A stretch of 64,000 nt of DNA from Tuwongella immobilis (GTDB lineage Bacteria > Planctomycetota > Planctomycetia > Gemmatales > Gemmataceae). The notes beneath the pieces were generated by a model that saw only the letters and a list, made by a program, of their open reading frames with translations, was not told where the DNA came from and searched no databases. A program made the translations under genes and the position numbers. Of the stretch, positions 44,438-54,040 are shown in pieces. Numbering within the stretch: position 1 is the first letter of the stretch; every line of letters starts with the position of its first letter. The DNA lies in NCBI RefSeq assembly GCF_901538355.1, contig NZ_LR593887.1, forward strand, positions 558,001 to 622,000, written 5' to 3'.

Positions 44438-46378
44438 ATGACCAAGAGCGCGGAACGTCGCGGAACTCCATCGGCAAATGGATTATCCCAGCCATGGAAA
44501 GTTCAGGAATCGGTCGATTTGTATGGGATCAAGAACTGGGGCAAAGGCTACTTTGGCGTGAACAAAGCCGGCCACGTGGTGGTGTACCCCACCAAAGATT
44601 CTTCCCAGGTAATCGACCTCAAGGATTTGGTGGACCAGTTGCAAAAGCGGGACATTCAATTGCCCATTTTGCTGCGGTTCACTGATATTCTGCGCCATCG
44701 CATTGGGGAAATTGCCGATGCGTTTCACACGGCCATCAAAGACGCCAAATACAACGGCGAATATTGCTGCGTCTACCCGATCAAGGTCAATCAGCAGCGG
44801 CACGTCGTCGAAGAGATCATCGATTTCGGCAAGCCATTCAAGTTCGGCCTGGAAGCGGGCTCGAAGCCGGAACTGCTCGCCGTCTTGGCGATGACCAGCT
44901 CGTCGACGCCGATTATCTGCAACGGCTTCAAAGACGAAGAATTCATCAAGATGGTGGTGCTGGCCCGCAAGCTCGGCAAGCAGATCATTCCGGTGGTCGA
45001 AAAAGCGACCGAACTCGAAATGATCGTCAAGTATGCCGAAGAGTTGGGCGTTCGCCCGATGATTGGCGTGCGGGTCAAACTCGCCACGCGCGGGGCGGGT
45101 CGCTGGCGGTCGAGCGCGGGCTATCGCTCGAAGTTCGGTTTGACCCTGACCGAAGTGTTGGAAGCGGTTGAATACCTGAAAAAGCACGACATGGCCGATT
45201 GCCTGAAGCTCGTGCATTTTCACATGGGTTCCCAGATTACCAACATCCGCAAGGTCAAGGATGCGCTGACGGAAGCCGCGCGCATCTATGTCGAACTGGC
45301 GCGAGTCGGCGGCGGGGTGGAATTCCTCGACGTGGGCGGCGGGTTGGGCATCGATTACGACGGCTCGCAAACCGATTTCGAATCGTCGATCAACTACACG
45401 CTGCAAGAATACGCCAATGACGTGGTGTATCGCATCAAAGCGGTCTGCGATGATGCCGGGGTGCCGCATCCGACGATTATTTCCGAATCGGGCCGTGCGG
45501 TGGTCGCGTACCATAGCATGCTGATCTTCGATGTGCTGGGTACTTCGAATTTCGATCGTTGCGAAGCGCCGGAGACCATCCCCAAGGATGCGCCGCAGCC
45601 GTTGTCGGATCTGTTCAGCATCTACCGCGATCTGAACAAGAAGAACTACACTGAAAGCTATCACGACGCGGCCCAAGCCATGGAAGAGGCGCTGAACCTC
45701 TTCAATCTTGGCTATTTGAGCCTCGAAATGCGAGCGCAGGCGGAGCGGCTCTACTGGGCCGTCGGCAAGAAGCTGCAACGGCTCGTCAGCGAAATGGACT
45801 TTGTGCCCGAAGAATTGCAGGGGTTGGATACGCTGCTGTCGGACACCTATTTCTGCAACTTCTCCGTGTTTCAGTCGATGCCGGATAGTTGGGCGATCAA
45901 GCAATTGTTCCCGATTATGCCGATTCACCGACTCAACGAGCGCCCCACGCGACGGGCGGTGCTCGGCGACATTACCTGCGATTCGGACGGAAAAGTCGAT
46001 CAGTTCATCGACTTACGCGATGTCCGCAGCACGCTGGAACTGCACGAACACACCGGCGAACCGTACTATCTCGGGGCGTTCCTGTTGGGAGCGTACCAGG
46101 AGATTCTCGGCGATCTGCACAACCTGTTCGGAGATACCAACGCCGTGCATGTCTCGGTGGATGAAGACGGCAAGTTCAGCCTGGATGAGGTCATCAAGGG
46201 CGATACCGTCCGCGAAGTGCTTCACTATGTGCAATATTCGGGAGACGAACTTTCGACCCGGATGCGCAAAGAAGTCGAAAAGGCGGTGCGAGGCAACAAG
46301 CTCTCCGTGACGGAATCGCGTCAGTTCTTGCGATTCTACGAATCGGGGCTGGATGGATACACCTACCTCGAAGAATAA
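44438..46378 (+). CDS. speA: biosynthetic arginine decarboxylase
   Basis: A 646-residue PLP enzyme of alanine-racemase fold that converts arginine to agmatine. The family start QPWKVQESVDLYGIKNWGKG and GYFGVNKAGHVVVYP is followed by the PLP-Lys motif YCCVYPIKVNQQRHVVEEI, FGLEAGSKPELLAVLA, the His motif KLVHFHMGSQITNI, EFLDVGGGLGIDYDG, SESGRAV, and the C-terminal catalytic Cys region with ITCDSDGKVDQFIDL. I use the ATG at 44438 (MTKSAERRG); 65 codons upstream are open but not family-like. With aguB (6.2 kb) this suggests the agmatine route to putrescine. Confidence 0.94.
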   Translation: MTKSAERRGTPSANGLSQPWKVQESVDLYGIKNWGKGYFGVNKAGHVVVYPTKDSSQVIDLKDLVDQLQKRDIQLPILLRFTDILRHRIGEIADAFHTAIKDAKYNGEYCCVYPIKVNQQRHVVEEIIDFGKPFKFGLEAGSKPELLAVLAMTSSSTPIICNGFKDEEFIKMVVLARKLGKQIIPVVEKATELEMIVKYAEELGVRPMIGVRVKLATRGAGRWRSSAGYRSKFGLTLTEVLEAVEYLKKHDMADCLKLVHFHMGSQITNIRKVKDALTEAARIYVELARVGGGVEFLDVGGGLGIDYDGSQTDFESSINYTLQEYANDVVYRIKAVCDDAGVPHPTIISESGRAVVAYHSMLIFDVLGTSNFDRCEAPETIPKDAPQPLSDLFSIYRDLNKKNYTESYHDAAQAMEEALNLFNLGYLSLEMRAQAERLYWAVGKKLQRLVSEMDFVPEELQGLDTLLSDTYFCNFSVFQSMPDSWAIKQLFPIMPIHRLNERPTRRAVLGDITCDSDGKVDQFIDLRDVRSTLELHEHTGEPYYLGAFLLGAYQEILGDLHNLFGDTNAVHVSVDEDGKFSLDEVIKGDTVREVLHYVQYSGDELSTRMRKEVEKAVRGNKLSVTESRQFLRFYESGLDGYTYLEE

Positions 46379-46405
46379 TCGAGCATAGATCGGATTGAAT
46401 GCGAG

Positions 46406-46446
46406 CCGCCCGAATCTGCCTGCGACTGCGGGTCGGATTCGGGCGG
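46406..46446 (+). terminator. strong terminator after speA
   Basis: A perfect 11-bp stem CCGCCCGAATC/GATTCGGGCGG with a 19-base loop, followed by TTTG, 27 bases after the speA stop and before the convergent S46 gene. Confidence 0.7.
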
Positions 46447-46564
46447 TTTGCGTTACCCGGCAACGACTTGCGACTACGACTTGGAGTGCGACGGGGGCCG
46501 AGAATGGTGGTGAGAATCGGCCCGGAGTGGGAGCGGACCGATTCTCACCGAGAGAGGGCAGGGG

Positions 46565-48661
46565 TTATTTGCCGCCCGTGATTTCGGCGATCAACGCGGG
46601 GCAATCGTACAATTTTCGCAGCACTTCCAGAATGCCCGCCGAATGCACGGCGATGTGTCTCGCTTGCACATCCGTGTAGACAAAGTTGCGGACCAGGCCA
46701 TGGCGGTTGCGATCGAAATTGATGCCGATGAACTCGCCGGCGCGATTCAGCACCGGACTGCCGGAGTTGCCGCCAATGGTGTCTGCGGTGGAGACAAAAT
46801 TGAACGGCACGGCCAGATCGAGCTTGGCTTTGCCTTGTTTCCAGCGTTCCGGCAGATTGAACGGCTCGCGGAATTGCAAGCGTTCGGCTTTTTCAAACAA
46901 ACTGCCGAAGGTGGTATGGAATGGCAGATCGACCCCATCGACTTGGTAGCCAATGGTTCGGCCGTAAGCCAAACGCAGCGTGAAGGTTGCATCGGGGGCG
47001 ACTTCGCGGCCGTACACTGTGAATCGGGCTTTGGCCAGGGCCGCGTAGCCTTGGCGTTCGGGTTCTTCGACTTCGGTTTCGTAGCGTTTGCGGACGGCTC
47101 GCGCTTCGGGGTCGATGAGTCGGGCCAAGAGAATCATCTCATCGCGGCTATCGTCAATGGCTTTGGCACCGCCATCGGCCAGTCGTTTTCGCTCGGCGGC
47201 ATCGAACAATTTGCTGCCGTTGAGGAGTTCTTCCACGCGGGCGGGAATCGATTTGCCGCTGAGAATTTTGACGACAAGCGGTGATCCGCCGCCGAGTTGC
47301 TCGGCCAAGAAGGTCAACGATTGTTGCAAGCGGACTCGTTCCAATTCCTTTTCGATGGGGGCATCGGAAAAGAGCGACAATCGCAGCGATTCCAAATTGC
47401 TCTCGCGGAATTCCCGCAAGCGTTCGGCATTGGGTTTGGTCGATTCGCTGGCCAATCGCACCAGCATGCGGGCATGGGCGAATAATTCCGAGGCAAACGC
47501 ATCGCCGCGTTCCAGCAGGGAGAATTCGACTTCCATGGGAGCAAGGGTTTTCTGAGCGGTTTCAATCGCTTCGATGGCTTTGGCCAATTCCGCGCGGTCG
47601 GCGGCGGTCAATTTCGGCGATTGGGCCAGTGCCAATTCGGACTGCAATTTTTGTCGCAAAATCGCGGGATCGAGCAATCCCTGGAATTGGCCGCTGAATG
47701 CCTTGCGGGCGTTGGCCACGCGATGCAAGGCGGATTGGGCAATGCGGGCATTCGCCGGATCGCGTTCGCCGAACTGCAACAGCGCCGCTTCCGCCGCTCG
47801 CAAGCGATTGAGCGTATATGGCAGCGTGACATCGCGTCGATGTCGAAGCTTCGCCACGGTTTCCAGGCGATTGGTCGTTCCGGGGTGGCCGGTGACAAAC
47901 ACCACATCATCCGCGGTCGGGCCGGTGGTGCTCCACTTCAACCAATGCGGCGGCTTGACCGGCTGATTGTTGTCATATGCGCGGAAAAAGCAGATATCCA
48001 GCGAGTGGCGGGGGTATTCAAAATTGTCGACATCGCCGCCGAAACTGGCGATTTCGCTTTCCGGAGCAAACACCAATCGAACGTCCGTATATTTGCGATA
48101 GCGATACAGGTGATAGACCGCCCCCTGATAGAGCGTGACCACATCCGACCGCAATCCCGTGGCATCGAGCGATTCTTTCTCGATGGCCGAAATCACCGCC
48201 CGACGTGCCGCAAAGGCTTCTGCTGCTGCCATTTCCGGCTTGACGGCCGCATTCACTCGATCGGTGACATCCTGAATCGATTGCAGAATGTTGATTTCCA
48301 GATCCGGGCATTTGCGTTCTTGCTCCCGAGTGGGGGCATAGAAGCCGTTCTTGAGCAAATCGTCTTGGGCGGTGCTGAGTTTTTGCAGGAAATCCGACCC
48401 GACATGGTGATTGGTGATAATCAGACCATCGGGCGAGACAAAACTGGCCGAGCCACCGGAATTGAAGCGAATCGACGCGAGCTGGGCATGTTCCAACCAT
48501 TGCGGCGTGAGGGCAAATTGATACTTCTCTTGGAGTCGAGCGGTGGGCGGTTCGTTGAGCAGCCACATGCCTTCATCGGACCAACTGGACATCGGGAACG
48601 CTCCAATCAAGATGCAAGCGAAGAGACCGGCCAACCGCGAACCGGGTCGTCGGCGTGTCAT
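46565..48661 (-). CDS. S46-family serine dipeptidyl-peptidase (DPP7/DPP11 type), exported
   Basis: A 698-residue periplasmic peptidase. After a signal peptide (RLAGLFACILIGAFPMSSWS) comes DEGMWLLNEPP, then the chymotrypsin-fold catalytic His in GLIITNHHVGSDFLQ, Asp in the SFGGDVDNFEYPRHSLDICF segment, and Ser in TIGGNSGSPVLNRAGEFIGI. A long helical insert lies between the two barrel halves, as in family S46. These enzymes release dipeptides from peptide N-termini. The ATG at 48661 has GGAG nine bases upstream; the 40 codons before it overlap the neighbouring gene and are not signal-like. Confidence 0.92.
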   Translation of the reverse strand: MTRRRPGSRLAGLFACILIGAFPMSSWSDEGMWLLNEPPTARLQEKYQFALTPQWLEHAQLASIRFNSGGSASFVSPDGLIITNHHVGSDFLQKLSTAQDDLLKNGFYAPTREQERKCPDLEINILQSIQDVTDRVNAAVKPEMAAAEAFAARRAVISAIEKESLDATGLRSDVVTLYQGAVYHLYRYRKYTDVRLVFAPESEIASFGGDVDNFEYPRHSLDICFFRAYDNNQPVKPPHWLKWSTTGPTADDVVFVTGHPGTTNRLETVAKLRHRRDVTLPYTLNRLRAAEAALLQFGERDPANARIAQSALHRVANARKAFSGQFQGLLDPAILRQKLQSELALAQSPKLTAADRAELAKAIEAIETAQKTLAPMEVEFSLLERGDAFASELFAHARMLVRLASESTKPNAERLREFRESNLESLRLSLFSDAPIEKELERVRLQQSLTFLAEQLGGGSPLVVKILSGKSIPARVEELLNGSKLFDAAERKRLADGGAKAIDDSRDEMILLARLIDPEARAVRKRYETEVEEPERQGYAALAKARFTVYGREVAPDATFTLRLAYGRTIGYQVDGVDLPFHTTFGSLFEKAERLQFREPFNLPERWKQGKAKLDLAVPFNFVSTADTIGGNSGSPVLNRAGEFIGINFDRNRHGLVRNFVYTDVQARHIAVHSAGILEVLRKLYDCPALIAEITGGK

Positions 48662-48773
48662 GGGGGGAATCTCCAAAGGAATCGCGGGACCAAAACGCAA
48701 GCACGACTCCCAGCGGCCACCTTCCGGGGAAGGGACGCGAAGAGTCGTGCATCCATACCTGCCGCGGAATGAA

Positions 48774-49217
48774 TCATCCACGGTTTTTGATAATCATCAC
48801 CTGCACAATGTCGAGGGCGGTATCGCCGTTAATATCCAGCGATTTTTGCAATTTGTCCAAGAAGTCTTTTTCTTCGTCTTCCACCACGCCATCGGCCAGC
48901 ACCAAATCGCAGGCGTTGGCGAACGCGGTGTCGCGCAGTTCATCGGGCAGCGTTTCGGTGGCTTTGGCCAGGAACTTGTCCAGACCTTCGCGTTTGAGCA
49001 TGCCGATGAGGCGGTTCATCATGTTGTTGAACTTGTCGCCGCTCCAGTTTTCAAACAATTTCATCCGGGCGATGATCGTGACCAGCCCCGAGGCTTCTTC
49101 ATCGGAGATGTGCCCATCAGAGGCGACCGCGCACAGCAGAATGCCGGCAAACGATTCGGCCTTGGTCAACGATTTGTTGGCGGAATGCCCACCGAAGATA
49201 TTGTCGAACAAGCCCAT
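48774..49217 (-). CDS. TerB-like helical protein
   Basis: A 147-residue all-helical protein beginning MGLFDNIFGGHSANKSLTKA. It has two TerB-like repeats with acidic signatures: FAGILLCAVASDGHISDEEA and ANACDLVLADGVVEDEEKDF. These DGxxxxEE motifs fit the TerB/DjlA metal-binding helical fold associated with stress and membrane-linked systems. CAGGAG lies ten bases before the ATG at 49217. It lies 112 bases upstream of the S46 gene on the same strand. Confidence 0.8.
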   Translation of the reverse strand: MGLFDNIFGGHSANKSLTKAESFAGILLCAVASDGHISDEEASGLVTIIARMKLFENWSGDKFNNMMNRLIGMLKREGLDKFLAKATETLPDELRDTAFANACDLVLADGVVEDEEKDFLDKLQKSLDINGDTALDIVQVMIIKNRG

Positions 49218-49349
49218 GACCCTGAACTCCTGAACTGAGTAGACGTGCCGGGCCGATCGACGCACCGATCGCTCGGAATGCGTACCACTGTAATCGCATC
49301 GATTTGCCAGTCAAGCACAACCCCTCTCAGGATCGGCAAAATCCGCAGA

Positions 49350-49601
49350 CTACTTTTGCAAGATTAGCTTGTTTCGTCGGGTGATCCGCAGGCGATAGCG
49401 AACCCCTTCGTGTTCAATCCAAATTTCACGGCTGGCACCAAACAGGCTCGCCGCGTTGACCACCGGCGTTGGGCCACTGCTGGCCGCTGCGAGTTCCGCG
49501 TCGTCGGTGACGTCTTCATGCGCGTCATCAGGTGTGTTGGGGGAGGACTCCGAATCCATCGATTCCGAAGCGCGGATCGGTCGGGGTTGGGATTCAGTCA
49601 T
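49350..49601 (-). CDS. hemP: hemin uptake protein HemP family
   Basis: An 83-residue protein. The first ~45 residues are acidic and disordered. The last ~35 match HemP: ASLFGASREIWIEHEGVRYR followed by LRITRRNKLILQK, which is the whole family domain. HemP proteins are linked to heme/iron uptake and in some bacteria bind DNA to activate uptake genes. The ATG at 49601 is chosen because the 43 codons upstream are not protein-like. No heme transport genes are adjacent. Confidence 0.82.
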   Translation of the reverse strand: MTESQPRPIRASESMDSESSPNTPDDAHEDVTDDAELAAASSGPTPVVNAASLFGASREIWIEHEGVRYRLRITRRNKLILQK

Positions 49602-49905
49602 GAGCGGTTCTCGACAAAGGAAATCCGAGTTTCCCTTACCGTACCGATATTGAGATTCAGTGTCAATAATCTCCGTCCGGAAAATCGAATCTCGCAAATT
49701 CTCTTTCCACACGCTTGACAGCCGAATCAATCACGCTACGCTGATATGCAGAGGATGAGACTCGATCTCAATTGTCGAGCCGTCCCCCACAATTAGTTGA
49801 CCTCCTCGAGTCTGCTCCGCTACCGTCGTGTCGATTCGACACATCCGTTCGCAATGCGGCTCGGGATTCCTTAAAACCATGTGGTTTTTCTCGGAGTCTC
49901 GTGTC

Positions 49906-50886
<981 letters not shown>

Positions 50887-50896
50887 GGCGAGTCGG

Positions 50897-51103
50897 ATGA
50901 TTCGACTGATTGGCTTGGGCGTGTTGCTTGGCATCCTCGGCTGCGGTTCTTCGACCGTGCCACCGACGAGCAGTCCGCGAAAAATGACCTGGGCAGAATT
51001 CCAAAAGATGCCGCCCGAAGACCGCAACGACCCGATGCTGCAGCAATACTTGGACGACGACGCCAAGAAAAAGCTGGAGGCGATGCGGAAACGATCCAAG
51101 TGA
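50897..51103 (+). CDS. small lipoprotein
   Basis: 68 residues with a lipobox (MIRLIGLGVLLGILGCGSS, acylated Cys17) and a short charged helical tail (MTWAEFQKMPPEDRNDPMLQ). Such small lipoproteins are commonly encoded just after DUF1559 genes; the 10-base spacing and shared terminator suggest one transcript. Function unknown. Confidence 0.75.
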   Translation: MIRLIGLGVLLGILGCGSSTVPPTSSPRKMTWAEFQKMPPEDRNDPMLQQYLDDDAKKKLEAMRKRSK

Positions 51104-51141
51104 ACCAGCCACCTGGGGAGGTTGCTGCCCTTCACTTTGCC

Positions 51142-51177
51142 ACCCCACGAATCGGGAACCCGATCCGTGGGGTTTTC
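51142..51177 (+). terminator. intrinsic terminator of the DUF1559-lipoprotein pair
   Basis: Stem ACCCCACG/CGTGGGGT with an extra inner pairing (ATCGGG/CCCGAT), followed by TTTTC. Confidence 0.75.
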
Positions 51178-51256
51178 TGTTGCGCATCGCTCGATCCACG
51201 ACGGCCCAAGCCAACACCCGCCAATCGATCGCATTCGCAATTCCATGCAAATGAAC

Positions 51257-51319
51257 GAGCCACCTGATCGGGTGAATCAATCTCCAAATGATGGAGCCGC
51301 CTGATCGGGTGAATCAATC
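51257..51319. repeat. 26-bp direct repeat at the left edge of the toxin cassettes
   Basis: GAGCCACCTGATCGGGTG plus AATCAATC at 51257-51282 recurs at 51294-51319 with one mismatch, separated by 11 bases. It lies just before the truncated Hint coding sequence, so it may mark the recombination or deletion point that removed the body of the parent toxin gene. Confidence 0.8.
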
Positions 51320-51351
51320 GTCGCACCCTTGGCGAGCATCGCGGCTGGGCA

Positions 51352-51563
51352 GAGCATCCGTTCTTTTCGGAGCATCGCGGTTGGGTGTCGGCGTCGGAGC
51401 TTTCCGCGGGCGATCGACTGCTGGGTCACGATGGATGCTGGGTACCGCTCGACGGTATCGAGATTGGCGACTCCTGGTCGGTGGTCTACAATCTGCGTGT
51501 CGCCGAGGACCACACCTATTTCGTCGGCTGCGACGAGTGGGGCTTCAGCCTCTGGGCGCACAA
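51352..51563 (+). repeat. Hint-stub repeat, copy A
   Basis: About 212 bases encoding the C-terminal part of a Hint (intein-like) domain, nearly identical (roughly 93% by eye) to 53135-53346 and without gaps. Identity stops abruptly at the codons after WAH, where the two toxin domains begin. Confidence 0.9.
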
Positions 51564-52218
51564 TCAGAGTTGCGGCGACTTCATCAACGAATTGGAGCAG
51601 GCAGGGACGATCACCAAGCAGAGGGCGGCTGCAATGCTGGCCGACCCTGCTTTCCAGAAGCTGTACGACGAGTTCATCGCCCTTCGTGGCCCGAACGCGG
51701 CGGCAGAACTTTTGGGCAATCCCGCTCTGGCTGGTGGCTCACGGGGTGATCTGGCATCGATGCTCCGACGCGGGATGCAGGAGGTCGATCCGACAATCAA
51801 GACTGACATGCTCCGCAACGCACCTGGAGCGGCCCACGGTGGGGAAGGACTTCCCGGTTTGACCCCAGGCGGGGTGTGGCTCGATAAAGCCACCGGTAGC
51901 GTTGGTAGAGTGCCACAAGAGGTGGCCAGTCAACTTCGCGGTCGCAGCTTCACGGATTGGCGGAACTTCCGTCAGGAGTTCTGGAAGGCAGTCGGGGCAG
52001 TACCAGAGCTTCTCGCCCAGTTCAAGCCGGACAATCAAGCTCGTATTCTGGCAGGGAAGCCGCCGACCGCGCCGAAGGCGGGTCATCTCGGGAACCGGCG
52101 GGGGTTTGAACTGGATCACATGGACCCGCTGGACATCACCGGGCCGCGTGGCGTCTACGACCTCGACAACATCATGGTGGCCCCTGCCAAGGTGAACCTG
52201 TCGTTTGAGTCGTTCTGA
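51385..52218 (+). CDS. displaced polymorphic-toxin cassette: Hint C-terminus fused to a colicin-E/pyocin-S type DNase
   Basis: The frame is open from 51313; a GTG at 51385 is the first usable start but no ribosome site is evident. Residues 1-60 are the end of a Hint domain (SASELSAGDRLLGHDGCWVP, then AEDHTYFVGCDEWG and WAHN). After a helical linker, the last ~100 residues follow the nuclease domain of E-group colicins: GRVPQEVASQLRGRSFTDWR, NFRQEFWKAVG, then RRGFELDHMDPLDI and YDLDNIMVAP. The general-base His (ELDH) and Asn are present, but the first metal His is Asp and the two C-terminal metal His (HxxxH) are missing. It is probably a 5'-truncated, possibly inactive cassette swapped from a larger toxin. 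Confidence 0.7.
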   Translation: MSASELSAGDRLLGHDGCWVPLDGIEIGDSWSVVYNLRVAEDHTYFVGCDEWGFSLWAHNQSCGDFINELEQAGTITKQRAAAMLADPAFQKLYDEFIALRGPNAAAELLGNPALAGGSRGDLASMLRRGMQEVDPTIKTDMLRNAPGAAHGGEGLPGLTPGGVWLDKATGSVGRVPQEVASQLRGRSFTDWRNFRQEFWKAVGAVPELLAQFKPDNQARILAGKPPTAPKAGHLGNRRGFELDHMDPLDITGPRGVYDLDNIMVAPAKVNLSFESF

Positions 52219-52241
52219 CGAACAACAAGGGGGAGGATTGC

Positions 52242-52661
52242 ATGATACGGGAGACACCGGGGCGTCAGGAGTTGATCGATCTCGTCGACGAATACCGAGA
52301 TCCTTCAAGCCGTGGCCGTCGAGAACCGCTGGCCGAGAGGCTTACAGGCCATCTTCCCGGCACAGATGTCCTGAACCTTTGCCAGTCGGACTTGCCGTCC
52401 GAAACAATTGTGGACTTCTGCTTGGGATTTGAGGGGGCCAAGAAGGTGCTTGACCGGGCTGGGATGCTGGAGTTGGTCAAATCCATTCGATCTCCTCAAC
52501 TGACTTCCGAAGCCGACGACATGCTGATGCTCGAAACCTTTATCTTCAACTGCCGTCATCCAGCCGGCACGGACCTGATCTACTACCCGGATGAGGTGTT
52601 CGGAGAAGGAGTGACGGCGACGGACGAAATGATCGTTGACCGGGCATTGGCGGGAAGTTGA
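52242..52661 (+). CDS. colicin E/pyocin immunity protein (Im family) with N-terminal extension
   Basis: A 139-residue acidic protein, 23 bases after the DNase cassette with GGGGGAGGA before the ATG. The C-terminal ~65 residues match Im7/Im9: MLELVKSIRSPQLTSEADD, then the toxin-contact signature HPAGTDLIYYPDEVFGEG, equivalent to the HPSGSDLIYYP of colicin immunity proteins, including the paired Tyr. It should bind and neutralise the adjacent nuclease. The first ~75 residues are an additional helical region not present in enteric Im proteins; it begins MIRETPGRQELIDLVDEY and could be a second, decayed Im-like helix set. Confidence 0.8.
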   Translation: MIRETPGRQELIDLVDEYRDPSSRGRREPLAERLTGHLPGTDVLNLCQSDLPSETIVDFCLGFEGAKKVLDRAGMLELVKSIRSPQLTSEADDMLMLETFIFNCRHPAGTDLIYYPDEVFGEGVTATDEMIVDRALAGS

Positions 52662-53071
52662 TTCAGCCTAATTCGGCGGTTCTCGCCTGCTGCCGCCGTG
52701 CTGATCTGATGACGGGCGGAACCGAACCCTACCTTGTATTCGTGTCGATCCCGGTGGCAACCCCTGCCCACGCAAGCTCATCCGCGCGGCCAAGGCCACG
52801 GAATGGGAGCGCGGTGGGAACCTGCCGCCGTAGTGAACTGCACGTCGTCTTTCCCCGCCTTCGGCATGTCGCTAAAGCCGGGGGACATTCTCGGGATCAC
52901 CGAATTGCGGGTGCAGAAAACTTGGGCGGGACTCCTGCCGGGCTTGGGACTCCTCACCTCTGCGTTCCCAGTTCTTTTTGGGAATCTCAACGGGATCATC
53001 TGGACCCGCGGCCCGGCGACCGCACAAAATTTGATCCGACACCGTTCGCTTGCTCGCACCGTTCGCGTTGA
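52662..53071. other. degenerate stretch between toxin cassettes
   Basis: About 410 bases with ORFs in several frames, none convincing. The plus-strand ORF at 52734-53099 has one hydrophobic segment (WAGLLPGLGLLTSAFPVLFG) but no ribosome site. It is probably debris of a parent toxin gene. Confidence 0.45.
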
Positions 53072-53122
53072 CACTGCCCCGCGAAGATCCTTTGGCTGAC
53101 GCACGCTGACGGTCGCCGGATC

Positions 53123-54022
53123 GTGACGTCTGGGGAGCATCCGTTCTTTTCGGAGCATCGCGGTTGGGTGTCGGCGTCGGAGCTTTCCGCGGGCGATCGG
53201 CTGCTGGGTCACGATGGATGCTGGGTGCCGCTCGCTGGCATCGAGTTGAGCGACACCTGGTCGGTGGTCTACAATCTTCGTGTCGCCGAGGCCCACACCT
53301 ATTTCGTCGGCTGCGACGAGTGGGGGTTCAGCGTCTGGGCGCACAACGTCTACAAGGACGTGTTGGACGCTCACGGCAACGTGGTGAAGACCGCTGCGGA
53401 AGTGCAAGCAGAAGTAGCCACCATGTTCCGTCGAGTTGGCACAAGTCAGCGGTTCGCTGACGAGATGGCTGCGGCCTACGCCGCACCCGGCAAGCCGGGC
53501 AACCTCCTTCACGCCATGCTGGAGCTAGAGGTGGCCACCCTTCCTGCTCCAGCGGCACTCGCCGGTGCAAAACCAACGCGGTCGGCGATGGATGCCGCCG
53601 CAGCGGTGCGAGATGCGGAAGCTCGGCTCTTTTCGATGGTGGATCAAACAAAGCCCGGCATCGACATCATGGGCGAAGTCCTGCCCGATGGCGGACTTGA
53701 CTTCATGCTCCGAGGGGTAATCAAGGACACTGGGGAGCGTGGCACTCTGAGCGGCAACTACATGTTCGAGAGGATGATGGAACATTTCGCCGCTCAGGGT
53801 ACGCCTATTCGGACCATAAACGGCAACTGGACTTACGAGTCGAACCTCGGCCTGTTCAACCGATTGACACGGGTTGGGTTGACACCTACTGAAGCCGCCG
53901 GTGGGACTATAACTGCTGAATGGGCGCATCGCATCGGCTATACGCAGGTTCAGGAAGTCGTGATCCACAAGGGAACTGTTGGCAATTACTCCCACGTAAC
54001 TGCCAAGTACGGTCGGCCCTGA
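53123..54022 (+). CDS. displaced polymorphic-toxin cassette: Hint C-terminus fused to an unknown toxin domain
   Basis: The frame is open from 53072 and reads KILWLTHADGRRIVTSGEHP, a Hint-domain segment; the first start is a GTG at 53123 without a ribosome site. Residues 1-75 are the Hint C-terminus, ending VWAHN at the autocleavage point. The ~225-residue payload is unlike the first cassette: an Ala/Glu-rich helical part (TAAEVQAEVATMFRRVGTSQ), then GIDIMGEVLPDGGLDFMLRG, NYMFERMMEHFAAQGTPIRT and a C-terminal AEWAHRIGYTQVQEVVIHKG. No known nuclease or transferase motif is certain; ER/H/W residues near the end may be catalytic. A small gene follows that is probably its immunity partner. Confidence 0.68.
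   Translation: MTSGEHPFFSEHRGWVSASELSAGDRLLGHDGCWVPLAGIELSDTWSVVYNLRVAEAHTYFVGCDEWGFSVWAHNVYKDVLDAHGNVVKTAAEVQAEVATMFRRVGTSQRFADEMAAAYAAPGKPGNLLHAMLELEVATLPAPAALAGAKPTRSAMDAAAAVRDAEARLFSMVDQTKPGIDIMGEVLPDGGLDFMLRGVIKDTGERGTLSGNYMFERMMEHFAAQGTPIRTINGNWTYESNLGLFNRLTRVGLTPTEAAGGTITAEWAHRIGYTQVQEVVIHKGTVGNYSHVTAKYGRP
53135..53346 (+). repeat. Hint-stub repeat, copy B
   Basis: Second copy of the ~212-bp Hint C-terminal segment (see 51352-51563). It gives the shared sequence needed for toxin-tip exchange by homologous recombination. Confidence 0.9.
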
Positions 54023-54040
54023 CAACCGGAGGCCACTCGA

